Below, piece by piece: positions 11,067 to 20,419 of a stretch of DNA of 64,000 nucleotides. The position numbers were made by a program, and so were the translations under genes. The stretch is from contig CAOYZS010000005.1 in NCBI GenBank assembly GCA_948567375.1, positions 62,001 through 126,000 of the forward strand, given 5' to 3'. Origin of the DNA: Lunularia cruciata. Lineage: Eukaryota; Streptophyta; Marchantiopsida; Lunulariales; Lunulariaceae. Position 1 is the first letter of the stretch; every line of letters begins with the position of its first letter. The notes beneath the pieces were generated by a model. It worked only from the letters and a program-made list of their open reading frames with translations. It made no database searches and had not been told where the DNA came from.

Positions 11067-12593
11067 TCAAGTACATCTAGGACATAACCACTGTCCCTGA
11101 GGAACCACCGTGAGGATAGGAGTCATACATGCCATATGCCATCCTCTCGAACAGCTATCACACACTAACATAGTAGCAGCTCCACCAGAAGAGCCACATA
11201 ACATACACCTCAAGCCTGCACGTACAAGTGCCAAGCTTGGGTCCATAGTACCATCAATGTTTGGGAGGTGGCATGGCGCACAATTGCGCACATGATCCTT
11301 CCAAACAACACCATCACGTCCTTCTAACACAAGGACTCTAGATGGCAAAACCTCACGCACTCTCAAGATAGTGTGGCCTGTAGAAACATCAAGTGTCGTC
11401 GGTGCTGTCTGCTGTAGATATACATAGTCCCCTGGATGAAATCGACGGATCGAGGGTCTATAACCTCCTCCTTGAATGGTAGCATAGCGTAAAGTATCTC
11501 TATGTTGAGCAATCGCCAAGTTCTCAAAGGCCATCGGCATCACTCTCCGAAAGATCTCTGCCCGCTGAGAACATGCGCTCATCCATACATCGGGGTCATC
11601 CAAGTCCAAAACTATAGTAGCATCTCGACGAATGGCTGCAGGTAAATCTGGATCTCGTCCATAGAGTAGGAAGTATGGAGAGAAGGATGCTAAGGAGGCT
11701 TGTCGGCTGAACCGATAGCCCATGGCCAACCAAGGTAACTGGAGATCCCAATCTCCCAAGTGGCCTCTCTGCAAACCATACTTTCGCAATCCTCTCTTCA
11801 CCATCTGAACCACTCTCTTTGCTAAGCCATCTGCCTCAGGGTGATCTCGGGATGTAGTACGATGATCAATCAAAGCCTTGTCACACAAGACCTGAAACTC
11901 TCCCAAGAACTCTGTACCTTGATCAGTCAAAACCTCAGCTGGTGCACCAAAATGACTAAGAACTCGATCCAGAAACGAGTAAGCTATCCCTTCACTAGAC
12001 TTGTCAGGAAGTGCCACCAACTCAATCCACTTGGAGAAGTGCTCCACCATCACCAAAACATACCAATGATGTCTCACAGTCAGCGGTAAAGGTCCGGCAA
12101 AGTCCAAACTCCAACGGTAACCCAATCCCATGATAGGTAATGGGTGTAACTGTGGCGTAGGAGCATTGAATGATGCTCTAACTTGGTCACAAACCATACA
12201 TCTGGCAACAAACTGCTGTACCTCGGTCTGCATACCGCGCCACCAATAATGACTCTGGAGTAAGCTATATGTACGCTTTACTCCAAAATGTCCTAGCTCC
12301 TCATGAGCATGACGGACCAACTGTGGTCTCTGTGATGGAAGTGGTACTACTCGCACTCTACCATCCTCCCATACACGCAAAAGGTATCTACCCTCCAATC
12401 TGAACCGTCTGGCTTGCTGAAGAACACGGTCTCTCTCCTTGGCCCCAACTGTGCCACCCACAACACCAGTGCAAAGATAGTCCATCACTAAGATATCATC
12501 ATGAATGTCTCGCTGAACTGTACCAATATCTTCACTCTCTGGATCTGTGACCTCAATAACTCCTCCTGTATGTGCTGAGAGAGATACCACCAA
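11067..12593 (-). pseudogene. Integrase with C-terminal PHD finger, element A
   Basis: A 508-codon open stretch, in frame with the RT upstream (separated only by a TAG at 12621-12623). Numbering from its first codon: a zinc-binding HHCC module at about 95-135 (second half CMVCDQ), then the catalytic core with D164 (WSLDFAG) and D224 (LTDQGTEF). The third acidic residue should be 35 residues later, but residue 259 is lysine (codon at 11817-11819, GLAKRVVQ). Strand transfer should therefore be lost. After a GPY/F-like region (WKDHVRNC) the protein ends in a PHD finger at 463-508. Integrase inserts the cDNA into chromosomes; the PHD finger probably steers it to a histone mark. Confidence 0.85.
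11070..11207 (-). other. PHD finger domain at integrase C-terminus
   Basis: The C4HC3 pattern is complete: CMLC, 11 residues, CDSC, 4 residues, H, 2 residues, C, 14 residues, CPRC, with the conserved aromatic two positions before the last CxxC (QWLCPRC). PHD fingers bind histone H3 tails. In chromoviruses a chromodomain holds this position. The spacing is canonical, so chance is unlikely. The ligand is not predictable from the sequence alone. Confidence 0.85.
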
Positions 12594-12620
12594 AGTCTTT
12601 GCAAATATACACAGAAAGGC

Positions 12621-14180
12621 CTATGCATGCCAACCTGGCACCATCTCCTCATTTGTCTTACCATGCCAACGTGCTCCGGTCTGATCTTGCTGGCTGGGAC
12701 ATGGGTTTCTACTCAACCCATCTGCATCACGGTTCACCACTCCAGGTCTATGAACAACCGTGAAATCATACTCATGTAAAATCAGAGCCCATCGTGCAAG
12801 CTTCCCTGAAAGCTTGTCGGACTCCATCAACCACTTCAGCGGCTGATGATCAGTGATGAGAGTGAAGGGGTTACCAAATAGGTAACATCGGAAATGTGCT
12901 ACTGCCCAAACTGCTGCCAAGCACTCTCCCTCATATGAACTATACTTTGCCTCCGCTGAATTGTTGGAGCGACTAGCATAGGCCACCACAAACTCCTTCT
13001 CCTCATCATCATGTTGGGTGAGCACCGCTCCAAGCCCCAACATACTCCAATCAGTGTGAACCTGAAATGGTCGTCCCTTGATCGGTCTCCTCAAAATAGG
13101 AGCAGATGTTAACCTCTTCTTGAGCTCTACAAAAGCTCTCTCCTGCTCATCTCCCCAACACCACTCCTGTGTAAGCTTGGTCAGCTTCGTCAAGGCCTTG
13201 GCAATGGCACTAAATCCTCTAACATAGCGGCGATAGAAGTTCGCCAACCCAAGGAATGCTTGCACTCTGCTCACATCCGTAGGCCAAGGAATACGTGCAA
13301 TAGCCTCCACCTTGGTCTGCTGAACACCAAGTCCTCCGGGGTAGATAGTGTGACCCAAATACTCAACCTGCTCATGGAAGAACCTACACTTCCCAGGATG
13401 TAATTTGAGTCCATGAGATCTCAACCTCTCAGACACCTCCAACAACTGTCTCTCATGCTCCTCCACAATAGTGCTATAAACCAAAATGTCATCAATATAG
13501 CACCGAGCAAAATCCAATCCAGCTAGGATCCTATCCATGACCCTCTGGAACTCAGCAGGAGCGTTCTTTAACCCAAATGGTAAGAACCTCCACTGATATA
13601 ACACATCCTTGCCGTGAGGATCAATAGCCCAAAATGCTGTCTTGGACTTATCCTCCTTCCTGATCGGCAACTGATGATATCCCGCTCAAAGATCCAAAGT
13701 ACTGAAGACCTTTGCATGCCCAATCGCATCAAAAATCTCCTCCGGTGTAGGCATGGCATACCGATCAGCCCTAGTCTGTCGGTTGATAGGACGGTAATCT
13801 CCACACATCCGCCTATCTGTATAGTTGCCATGCATATCCTTCTTGGCTGGCATCACTGTCGCTGATGCATACTCTCCATGTGAAATCTCCACCAAACCAG
13901 CCTCAAAAAGGTCACTACTCCGGCTTTGAATCAATGTCCTCTCCATCTCACTATATTGATAAGGACGTCGGAAAACAGGTGTATTGCTAGTCAGCTCAAT
14001 CCATATACCAGGTCCCTTCAGAGCACCCAAATCCTTCATACTGAAGGCAAAACAACTCGTGTGACTCCTCAAGAACCTCCAAACCCTCCGTCTTTCCTCT
14101 CCAGTAAGCTTGGGTCCAAGATCTGGCTCCCAAGTATCCTCTGTAACTGTAGTAGGAGTGGAAGACGTACTGACTGGCTG
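12621..14180 (-). pseudogene. pol: Reverse transcriptase and RNase H of element A
   Basis: One frame broken only by a TGA at 13686-13688 (context DL*AGYHQLPI, most simply from CGA) and a TAG at 12621-12623. RT motifs seen: CGDYRPINRQT near 13795, FLPFGLKNAPAEFQR near 13570, and the active site CYIDDILVYS near 13480-13505. The connection FLGLANFYRRYV is followed by RNase H with HTDWSMLGLGAVL, SSYEGECLAAV and LITDHQPLKW, then HEYDFTVVHRPG and NRDADGLSR. This is a standard Ty3/gypsy RT-RNase H. It would copy genomic RNA to cDNA; the two stops disable this copy. Confidence 0.9.
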
Positions 14181-14489
14181 CTACACTGGGCCCTTGGGAG
14201 TAATGGTGTCATGCTCCCGACCACTAGAGGTCCCAACCTCTGTGTGAAAAACTCCCTCCACTCTGGCTGCAAGCTCCATACGTCCTTTGGCTGCATCCCA
14301 TGTGGACCAAGGGTGTAATCCAAGTAGCCCATGCTCACCTGGATGGACTCCAAGTAGACCACTCTCCCTAGTAGCTACTGGATGTGTCCCAAGAATACCA
14401 TGTCCACTCGGTCCATCGCCCCTAGCATGTGCTTGAATCGTCTCGATAGGCACAAGGCTCACAAGTGTCCGAGTGGTGATGCCTATCAA
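14181..14489 (-). pseudogene. Linker between methyltransferase and RT, element A
   Basis: The same frame continues without recognisable domains. A short repeated motif of the type LGVHPGEHG / LGLHPWSTW / LGTHPVATR (14290-14400) suggests small internal duplications. The frame has a TAG at 14181-14183 before the RT. It could hold a protease cleavage site. Confidence 0.5.
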
Positions 14490-15471
14490 GCGCATCCTAC
14501 GCTGCTCTGCCAAACCAAGGCTCACAATCCAGGTCAAACAGTTCAGGTCCATAGCCTAACCTAACACCTGACGCCTGGATGCCTCTGACACTGCTGGAAC
14601 AATGGTAATACTGGTGCAAAAACCTATCGCCCGCTCTCTCTCATCAGCATTGGGCTCCACCAACTGCTATAACTGTGAGTCCCAAACAAGTCCAGGTCCT
14701 CCCTCTCAAAAAGCATGAGAGCCTGGGAAACTCATGAGTGTGGGAAATGCAGCTCTAGGCTGTCCAACTAGGTTCACCATTGCCATAGGTGACCTATCAG
14801 CCACTACCACTGTTTGAGACTGACGCCCAACATCCAAGATATCATCAACAAGGATGTGGTCAAGTCGCTGAATCCCATCATAACTACGCTGTAGAACCTC
14901 TCTGGGTAAAAGGTTCGTCCACCAAAGACAAAGACGATGAGCCCGTGATCCCACTCTGGCTGCATCTAACAATACAGTAGGTCCCATCCAAGAATGGACC
15001 TGATGTGTACTTGCCACCACTCTAGTGCGAGAATCACCCATTAATGGAACGTTCTCCAAAAGGTATGTTGGAGAAACAGACTGATGAACCTGGAGATGTC
15101 GTAGTATCCGTAACATCTCCCAAAACACACCAGAACGAGGATCCTAAAGACCCAAACCGTGGCCCGCACGTGTATGTCCCTGACATGGCCATCCAAAAAT
15201 CACCAAGTGAACAGGCCCATGTCTCTCTAGGTCATGCGCCCCCAGTAAGGAAATGTCTCTTGGTAAGGCCTTTTGGTAACCTTTGACTACTGACATCGGT
15301 AATAACTCCGGATACCGATAGGCCAAGTGTGCCACATGATGTAGAGAGACTCGCCTAGCAGTCTCATCTCTCTCTACATACAAGTACCTCTATACTCGGA
15401 TACCCGCCTGTAACACCGCAGCTAGTCCGATGCTGATCCCACCAAACAACTCCAATAGGCATATCCCCTCT
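14490..15471 (-). pseudogene. DNMT3-like cytosine-5 DNA methyltransferase domain, element A
   Basis: Frame continues from the protease segment at 28262, across the element B insertion. Motifs in order on the minus strand: motif I LLELFGGISIGLAAV (15411-15458, SAM binding); an acidic VERDETARR; PRDIS then HLVIFGWPCQGHTRAG with the catalytic PCQ at 15180-15188 (motif IV); YLLENVP with ENV at 15048-15056 (motif VI); DAARVGSRAHRLCLWWTNL near 14910-14960 (motif VIII, RAHR as in DNMT3); and a C-terminal part with ERERAIGFC near 14620. Stops at 15390, 15144, 14706, 14667 and 14556 are all TAG or TGA; no frameshift. Linear order and the AHR-type motif VIII fit DNMT3; DRM enzymes have permuted motifs. 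It would methylate cytosines in DNA. No other MTase domain is fused. Confidence 0.85.
15467..15471. repeat. Target site duplication of element B, left copy
   Basis: CCTCT, repeated perfectly at 28258-28262 directly after the other LTR end. It lies within the element A polyprotein frame. Confidence 0.95.
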
Positions 15472-18400
15472 TGTGACAACCTGGCAAATATCACTTTTGC
15501 GGTAATCGGGTAAGTAAAGTTCGTTCCCGCAGAGATACGAGTCAGAAATGTCCAAATACGAAGCAAAGTAACAATTTCAGTTCTTCTTGAGTTCTTCTTT
15601 AGTCTCTCAGGTAGAAACCACACCCAGAAGAGAGTAACAAGCACTGAATCGCAGTCTTGTCACAAATTCACACTCCAAAATCACAACTCCATCAATTATT
15701 TCCAAACAATCTTGATTTGTGATGATTTAGGCTCTCCCGAAAACGGCACTTCACTGCAAAACGACTTCGCCTCAGAATTGTGTTCCACCCTTCCACTGAA
15801 GGCACAACTTCCTCAATCGAATTGCTTCACATCAACTTCGCACTGCACTCACAAATGCAGAATACTACCAACACTACAATTCCTCTCAGATCTGTCAAGG
15901 CATTGCTTCGATTGCACTTCACTCAGGATCAAACACACAGAATGAAGATCAAGGCTGTGGAATCCAACATCCAACAAGCACTCTGACTTGCACTTCAAAT
16001 TTCTCCAAACATTCACAAACACAATTACAAAGTTGATACTCGGAATCAAGCTCAAGCGACGAGCACTGCTTCACAGCACTTCGCTTTATCTATTCTCAGA
16101 AATAATGAGCACTGAACAACAATTTCCTGCAAATGCCACTCTTAAGTAGTGAAGCAATCGACAGTTCTAACAACTATACCGTTCTACAACAACTGTTCTA
16201 ACCTACAGATCCAAAATGACAATGCATCTCTTCATATCTGCCCCTTCAAATCTCAAATCGGTTACTAATCCGATCCGATGTCTACTTCTTCCTCGGCTTT
16301 CAAACCCGAACCCGAAGTAATCTTACTTCCTACTGCATTTTCCTCGGGTTTCATATCTTCTACTTCTTCTACCAGATTTAACAATTCTCTTTCTTGATCT
16401 GAAATTGTACTAATAGGTAATCTATCTAACTCTTCATCTTTCGACCCACTCTTCTCTACTATTCTTGAGACCAACTCCAAAGACATTTGGATCCCAATGT
16501 TATCTACGTCGGGTTTTGCTTTAACATCCTGCCGAAGCTTTTCTAACTCTATTCTTACTAAGTCTAATCTAATGGCAATATTGTCTTCTACTTCTAAGAT
16601 CTTCCTATCTACACGAGTTCTCAACTTAATCAACAAAGCATTTAGATCTGTATCTTTCGCTTGCCTCCGCCTCGTCTCCTGCACTAACAACTTCAACTCG
16701 TGTAGACGCGTTTCTTCAATTCGAACGCTGGCCTCTGTACTTAGCATCGCATTTACTCTGAGGACTATTTCCTGCAATGGCTCTAATCTTGTCTTCCTTT
16801 CTCGTTCTCGATCTGCAAGCCATTCCTCTCTGTACATCGCCAACTCCTCTTCGAATTCGGCCTTCACCGCGTCCTTCTCTTTCTCCTTCTGTGCAACCTT
16901 TTCTTCCTGATTACGAAGTAAGTCTCGTAATCTCTCTTCTTCTCCATATCTCGCAGCCAACTCTTGCTGCCAAAGTTGCTTCTTCTCCTCCATACTCTCC
17001 ATCACTCGATCGAGCTCTTGATCCTTCGATGATACTCTCGCCATAGCATAGATGAGCTCTACTCTTGAATCAGCAAACTGCTGCTTCAAGATTTCATGCT
17101 CCGCTACCTGTCTCTCCCTTGCGATGTCACTCTTCCTCGCAAGATCCTCTCGATAGCTCAATTCTCTCCTCAGGTCTTCGATTACCTGACTTCTCTCCAC
17201 TGCCTCCAATTGCAGTACTTCTCTCTCCTTCTCACCTCGGGTCATACTCTTCTTCAACTCCGAGTTTTCTTCTTCTAATCTTGCCAACACTTGCAATACA
17301 GTTTTTACCTCCGGACATGTGGACTGCATCTCCTTCTTCTTATGTTCTAACTTTACCAACAACGGACACACCACTTCCCGCAGGTACCCCACTCCATCAC
17401 TCGGGATCACTTCTTCTCGTGCGGCTACTTCTCTTTGTACTTCGTGTTCATCCGATACTTGCCTTCTTCTCTGCAGTCTTCGTATCGGAATTGATGCTTC
17501 ACTGCCCGAGCTTCCTTCTACTTCTTCTGTCACTCTACTTGGTCCCGCTTCCCCCTTCGCCTTACGTCTCGAGCGAATTCCTCGCTGTACTGCAATCTTC
17601 TTCTTCTTGAGCACCGGTACTTCGTCTTCCAGCGCTGCATTGTCTTTGGCTTTTACCTCGGCTTGAATTTCTTCTTCGTATTCTTTAGGCGTTGGTGCCG
17701 AGGTCATTTCTCCACCGACTTCACTATCACTGCTTGTATCTCCACTCTGCAGTGTCAGCTCAGGTTCCTCCTCACGTTCCGAGTCCTCCGTCTTGAGCTC
17801 GGCTTCGCCTTCTGAGTCTTCATCTTCCGACTCGATCACCACCATTCCTCGCCTCGGGTTATTTCTCTGCACCTTCCGAGGTTTCTTGTTTTCTTTGGCG
17901 TCTGCTTGCCGAGTTCTCTTCTTTGTCGGGGTACTTTCAACGACCTCCACGTTCTTCCCCGTCTTCGAGTAGTAATTGTCTGCGCTCCGGATTTGAAGAA
18001 TGTATTGCTGCTCCTCTGCATCGACTTCCTTTCGCACATCCGGATGAAAGTGCGACACCATCCGATTCTGCTCCACTGAGTTCAGCAAATTGAGCCCGAG
18101 ATAGAAATGCGCTGCAAACGGCACAATATAATGTGGGGGGGACTTATCCCGCAGATTCCACACCATCTGCCTCGTTCTCCCGTAAAAACACCGTGCCCAA
18201 TTAATTGGTTCTCCTGCAAACAATTTGTGATAGAACACCGCTTGGTGTTTCATCACATAGGTAGTTCTCTCCGGCTTCAGGATTGCCATCAAAGCACTCA
18301 CAATTCCTCTCTTGACAAGGTCTTTGTAACTTTCTACCTTGTACCCATTCTTCGTTCTCTTCGACGAGAAGGCATCTCTCACCTCCTGAGTTTCTTGGGC

Positions 18401-19253
18401 TATCTCCCCTTTCCCCAAGAACGTGGCCCCCTGCTCCGAGCCTGCCTCCTTCCCGAGTACAAGTCTCCAATCCGACTCTGTCCAGCGAGCCGGATTTCCT
18501 CTCTTCCCTTCGTCCTCGGGACCATCGAGACATTTACTCTTGATGATTTCTGTCATGAATCCTGGAAAGCTTATGTTCCAATTCCATGCCAGAAAGGTGA
18601 TCCGAAGTCGGCTCAAGACTTCGATCCTCGCTACTACATCTAATCTCCGAATTGCATGATTTCTCACTGCAAATTCGGAGTTCTTCTTCCCTCCTCCCAT
18701 CTCTTCTGCTTTCTTTCGGTCTCTCGATTTCTCTCTCTCGAATTCCCCCTTGCGCACTAACACAAGTCCAACTCTATTTCCCTTTCCCCGATCACCTGCA
18801 AGACGACTCCTCAGCGGCGAAGGAAAATTGCTCGACATTTTGTCGTTGCAGTCTCGATTTTTATAGAGTTGCACTTCTTTGTCTTCCGTCACTTCAAGTT
18901 TCTACCAAGAAATCACACCTGCTGCATGCACCCGTTACTGTCGCCTCACCTTCACGCGTATGAGCCGCCAATTTTGAAACCGCCCCTTCTTGAGTTTCTC
19001 GCCACGACGAAAGGTTGTTAGACTGTCTTTGCCTCAGGTTGAGCTCCCCTTCCCGATCCGAAGACAATTTACTTCGTATCGTTTGCTGATACGGCATTTT
19101 AGAGTACTTCGCCTTATGACCCAAGGCCACTTTACTTCGGGTTTCACCCCGAAGACAGTTTTCGTCGTCTTCTTCGACCAACCAGGCGCAATCCGACCTC
19201 TCTATACACTTCTTCGGCTTTATTTTAAAAAAACAAAAAATGTGGGCACCACA
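15472..19253 (-). repeat. 3' LTR of element B
   Basis: 3,782 bp, TG...CA ends (TGTGACAACC on + low end; GTGGGCACCACA at the top). It carries a complete LTR ORF (16265-18838). It retains about 146 bp near 15690-15835 that the 5' LTR has lost. Confidence 0.95.
16265..18838 (-). CDS. LTR-borne coiled-coil protein, 857 aa (3' LTR copy)
   Basis: Lies entirely inside the LTR, in the sense of the element. I start it at ATG 18836-18838 (MSSNFPSPLR); the frame stays open 18 codons further up without an ATG. The N-terminal third, about residues 40-290, is the best conserved among copies (RITFLAWNWN, GNPARWTESDWRLVLGKEAG, PHYIVPFAAHFYLGLNLL, MVSHFHPDVR). The middle, about 290-480, is acidic and low in complexity with a basic KKKKIAVQRGIRSRRKAKG patch that may be a nuclear signal. 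From about 480 to 790 it is a long heptad-rich coiled coil. The end is EEEVDIGSD. I do not recognise a family with known function. The N-terminal block resembles plant transposon-associated proteins only in general character. Confidence 0.8.
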   Translation of the reverse strand: MSSNFPSPLRSRLAGDRGKGNRVGLVLVRKGEFEREKSRDRKKAEEMGGGKKNSEFAVRNHAIRRLDVVARIEVLSRLRITFLAWNWNISFPGFMTEIIKSKCLDGPEDEGKRGNPARWTESDWRLVLGKEAGSEQGATFLGKGEIAQETQEVRDAFSSKRTKNGYKVESYKDLVKRGIVSALMAILKPERTTYVMKHQAVFYHKLFAGEPINWARCFYGRTRQMVWNLRDKSPPHYIVPFAAHFYLGLNLLNSVEQNRMVSHFHPDVRKEVDAEEQQYILQIRSADNYYSKTGKNVEVVESTPTKKRTRQADAKENKKPRKVQRNNPRRGMVVIESEDEDSEGEAELKTEDSEREEEPELTLQSGDTSSDSEVGGEMTSAPTPKEYEEEIQAEVKAKDNAALEDEVPVLKKKKIAVQRGIRSRRKAKGEAGPSRVTEEVEGSSGSEASIPIRRLQRRRQVSDEHEVQREVAAREEVIPSDGVGYLREVVCPLLVKLEHKKKEMQSTCPEVKTVLQVLARLEEENSELKKSMTRGEKEREVLQLEAVERSQVIEDLRRELSYREDLARKSDIARERQVAEHEILKQQFADSRVELIYAMARVSSKDQELDRVMESMEEKKQLWQQELAARYGEEERLRDLLRNQEEKVAQKEKEKDAVKAEFEEELAMYREEWLADRERERKTRLEPLQEIVLRVNAMLSTEASVRIEETRLHELKLLVQETRRRQAKDTDLNALLIKLRTRVDRKILEVEDNIAIRLDLVRIELEKLRQDVKAKPDVDNIGIQMSLELVSRIVEKSGSKDEELDRLPISTISDQERELLNLVEEVEDMKPEENAVGSKITSGSGLKAEEEVDIGSD

Positions 19254-19255
19254 TA

Positions 19256-19266
19256 CCCCCTCCCTC
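19256..19266 (-). other. Polypurine tract of element B
   Basis: Minus strand GAGGGAGGGGG, two bases before the 3' LTR start TGTGGTGCC. This is the plus-strand primer site. Confidence 0.85.
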
Positions 19267-19408
19267 AAATGTGAGCGTCCCCGCAAACATAGACCTCGGG
19301 TGTTTTAGAAACTTCCGAGTCTATGGTCCAATATCTCCGAACTCTCCACCCGTTTACTCGAGTGGCAAAAGGATTACCTTCCAAATCGACGAGTTGCAGG
19401 GATCCATT

Positions 19409-20416
19409 TTAGTAAAGATGACAAACTCGATAGGGACCCATCCATCGCAAATGCAACTTGCCTGGAAAAAATATTCGGCGATTATCATATAACAAAACCA
19501 AATCCCCTTCTCGTACAGTCACAGGCTTGATTCTTTGATCGTGCCTGACTTTCCGCTGTGCTTGTACTTCTTTCGTGGTTTGCATTGCATCGTCTCTTTT
19601 CTCTTGTAACCACATCAGTTGTTGAATCCAAAGATCCTAACTTTCCTCTTCCGACATTCGTTCTTCGCACAGGACCCGATAAGTCGGAACTTCAAATTCA
19701 ACTGGCATTATGGGGTGGAAGCCATATGTCAAGAAGTATGGAGTTTGTTTGGTTGTAATCTTCTTTGTTGTCCGATAGGCCCATAACGCGGCTGGTAATT
19801 TTGTATCCCAGTCATAGGCATAATTGACAGTCACCTTATTCAAAATTTTACAAAGTAACCCATTTGCTTTTTCCGTTAAGCCATTCGATTTTCGGTTATA
19901 AGGAGTCGTCTTCCGATGTTTAATCTGAAAATACTTGGTTAACTCCTCCATTACAGAGTTCAAAAAATGTGTTCCTCGGTCACTGACCAATTCCAGAGGA
20001 CACCCATATCGGGAGATGATGTTTTGAAAGAAAAATTCCGCCACAGTTTCCGCATCATCTCTGCGAGTTGCTTCCGCTTCAACCATCTTGGTAGCGTAAT
20101 CAGTGCAAACCAAAATATATCGCTTTCTTGTAAGTCGGGTTACTGGTTGAATGGGACCCACAAAATCAATACCCCATTTCTCAAATGGGGCCAAAGGCAA
20201 AATTGGTTTCAAAGGCCATTGAGAAGTGGCCGTCGGCTTCCCCATTCTTTGACACGCATCACAGCTTTGAATATGAGCATGTACATCTTTGTACATTGTA
20301 GGCCACCAATACCCTGCCGAAAGAATTTTCTTTACAGTATTCTTCAGAGCATAGTGTCCTCCCGATGCCTCGGAGTGTAAAGATTCAATTACTCCTCCTA
20401 CTTCATATGACTCCAA
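19409..20416 (-). pseudogene. Integrase of element B
   Basis: Main open stretch 19637-20416 (259 codons), continuing after a TAG to 19409. The zinc module is GGHYALKNTVKKIL with SCDACQRMG; the catalytic core has GIDFVGP, LVSDRGTHF and NGLTEKANG, keeping D, D and E. The C-terminal segment PVTVREGDLVLLYDNRR and LHLRWMGPYRV is typical of the Athila/Tat side. No chromodomain or PHD finger is present. Stops at 20417-20419 (upstream) and about 19634 interrupt the polyprotein. Confidence 0.85.
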
Positions 20417-20419
20417 GCA

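Noticed and set aside
11067-11210. Chromodomain or CCHC knuckle at the integrase end
   Set aside because: The cysteine/histidine spacing is C4HC3 (PHD), not CCHC, and no chromodomain aromatic cage pattern is visible.
11110-12089. + strand open frames opposite the element A integrase
   Set aside because: The minus strand carries clear integrase and PHD motifs; the + strand frames have no recognisable domain.
14490-15471. Plant DRM, CMT or bacterial restriction methyltransferase for the MTase domain
   Set aside because: DRM has permuted motifs (VI-X before I-V), while here I to VIII run in order. No chromodomain or BAH domain as in CMT, and the AHR-type motif VIII fits DNMT3. A PCQ rather than PCN motif IV leaves some doubt, so a tree is needed.
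16265-18838. LTR ORF as a captured host gene next to the element
   Set aside because: It lies inside both LTRs of element B and in solo LTRs with target duplications, so it is part of the LTR.
16497-19286. Several + strand open frames across the element B LTRs (also 25501-28284)
   Set aside because: They mirror the long minus-strand LTR ORF, recur identically in both LTRs, and have leucine/serine-rich composition typical of the complement of a coiled coil.
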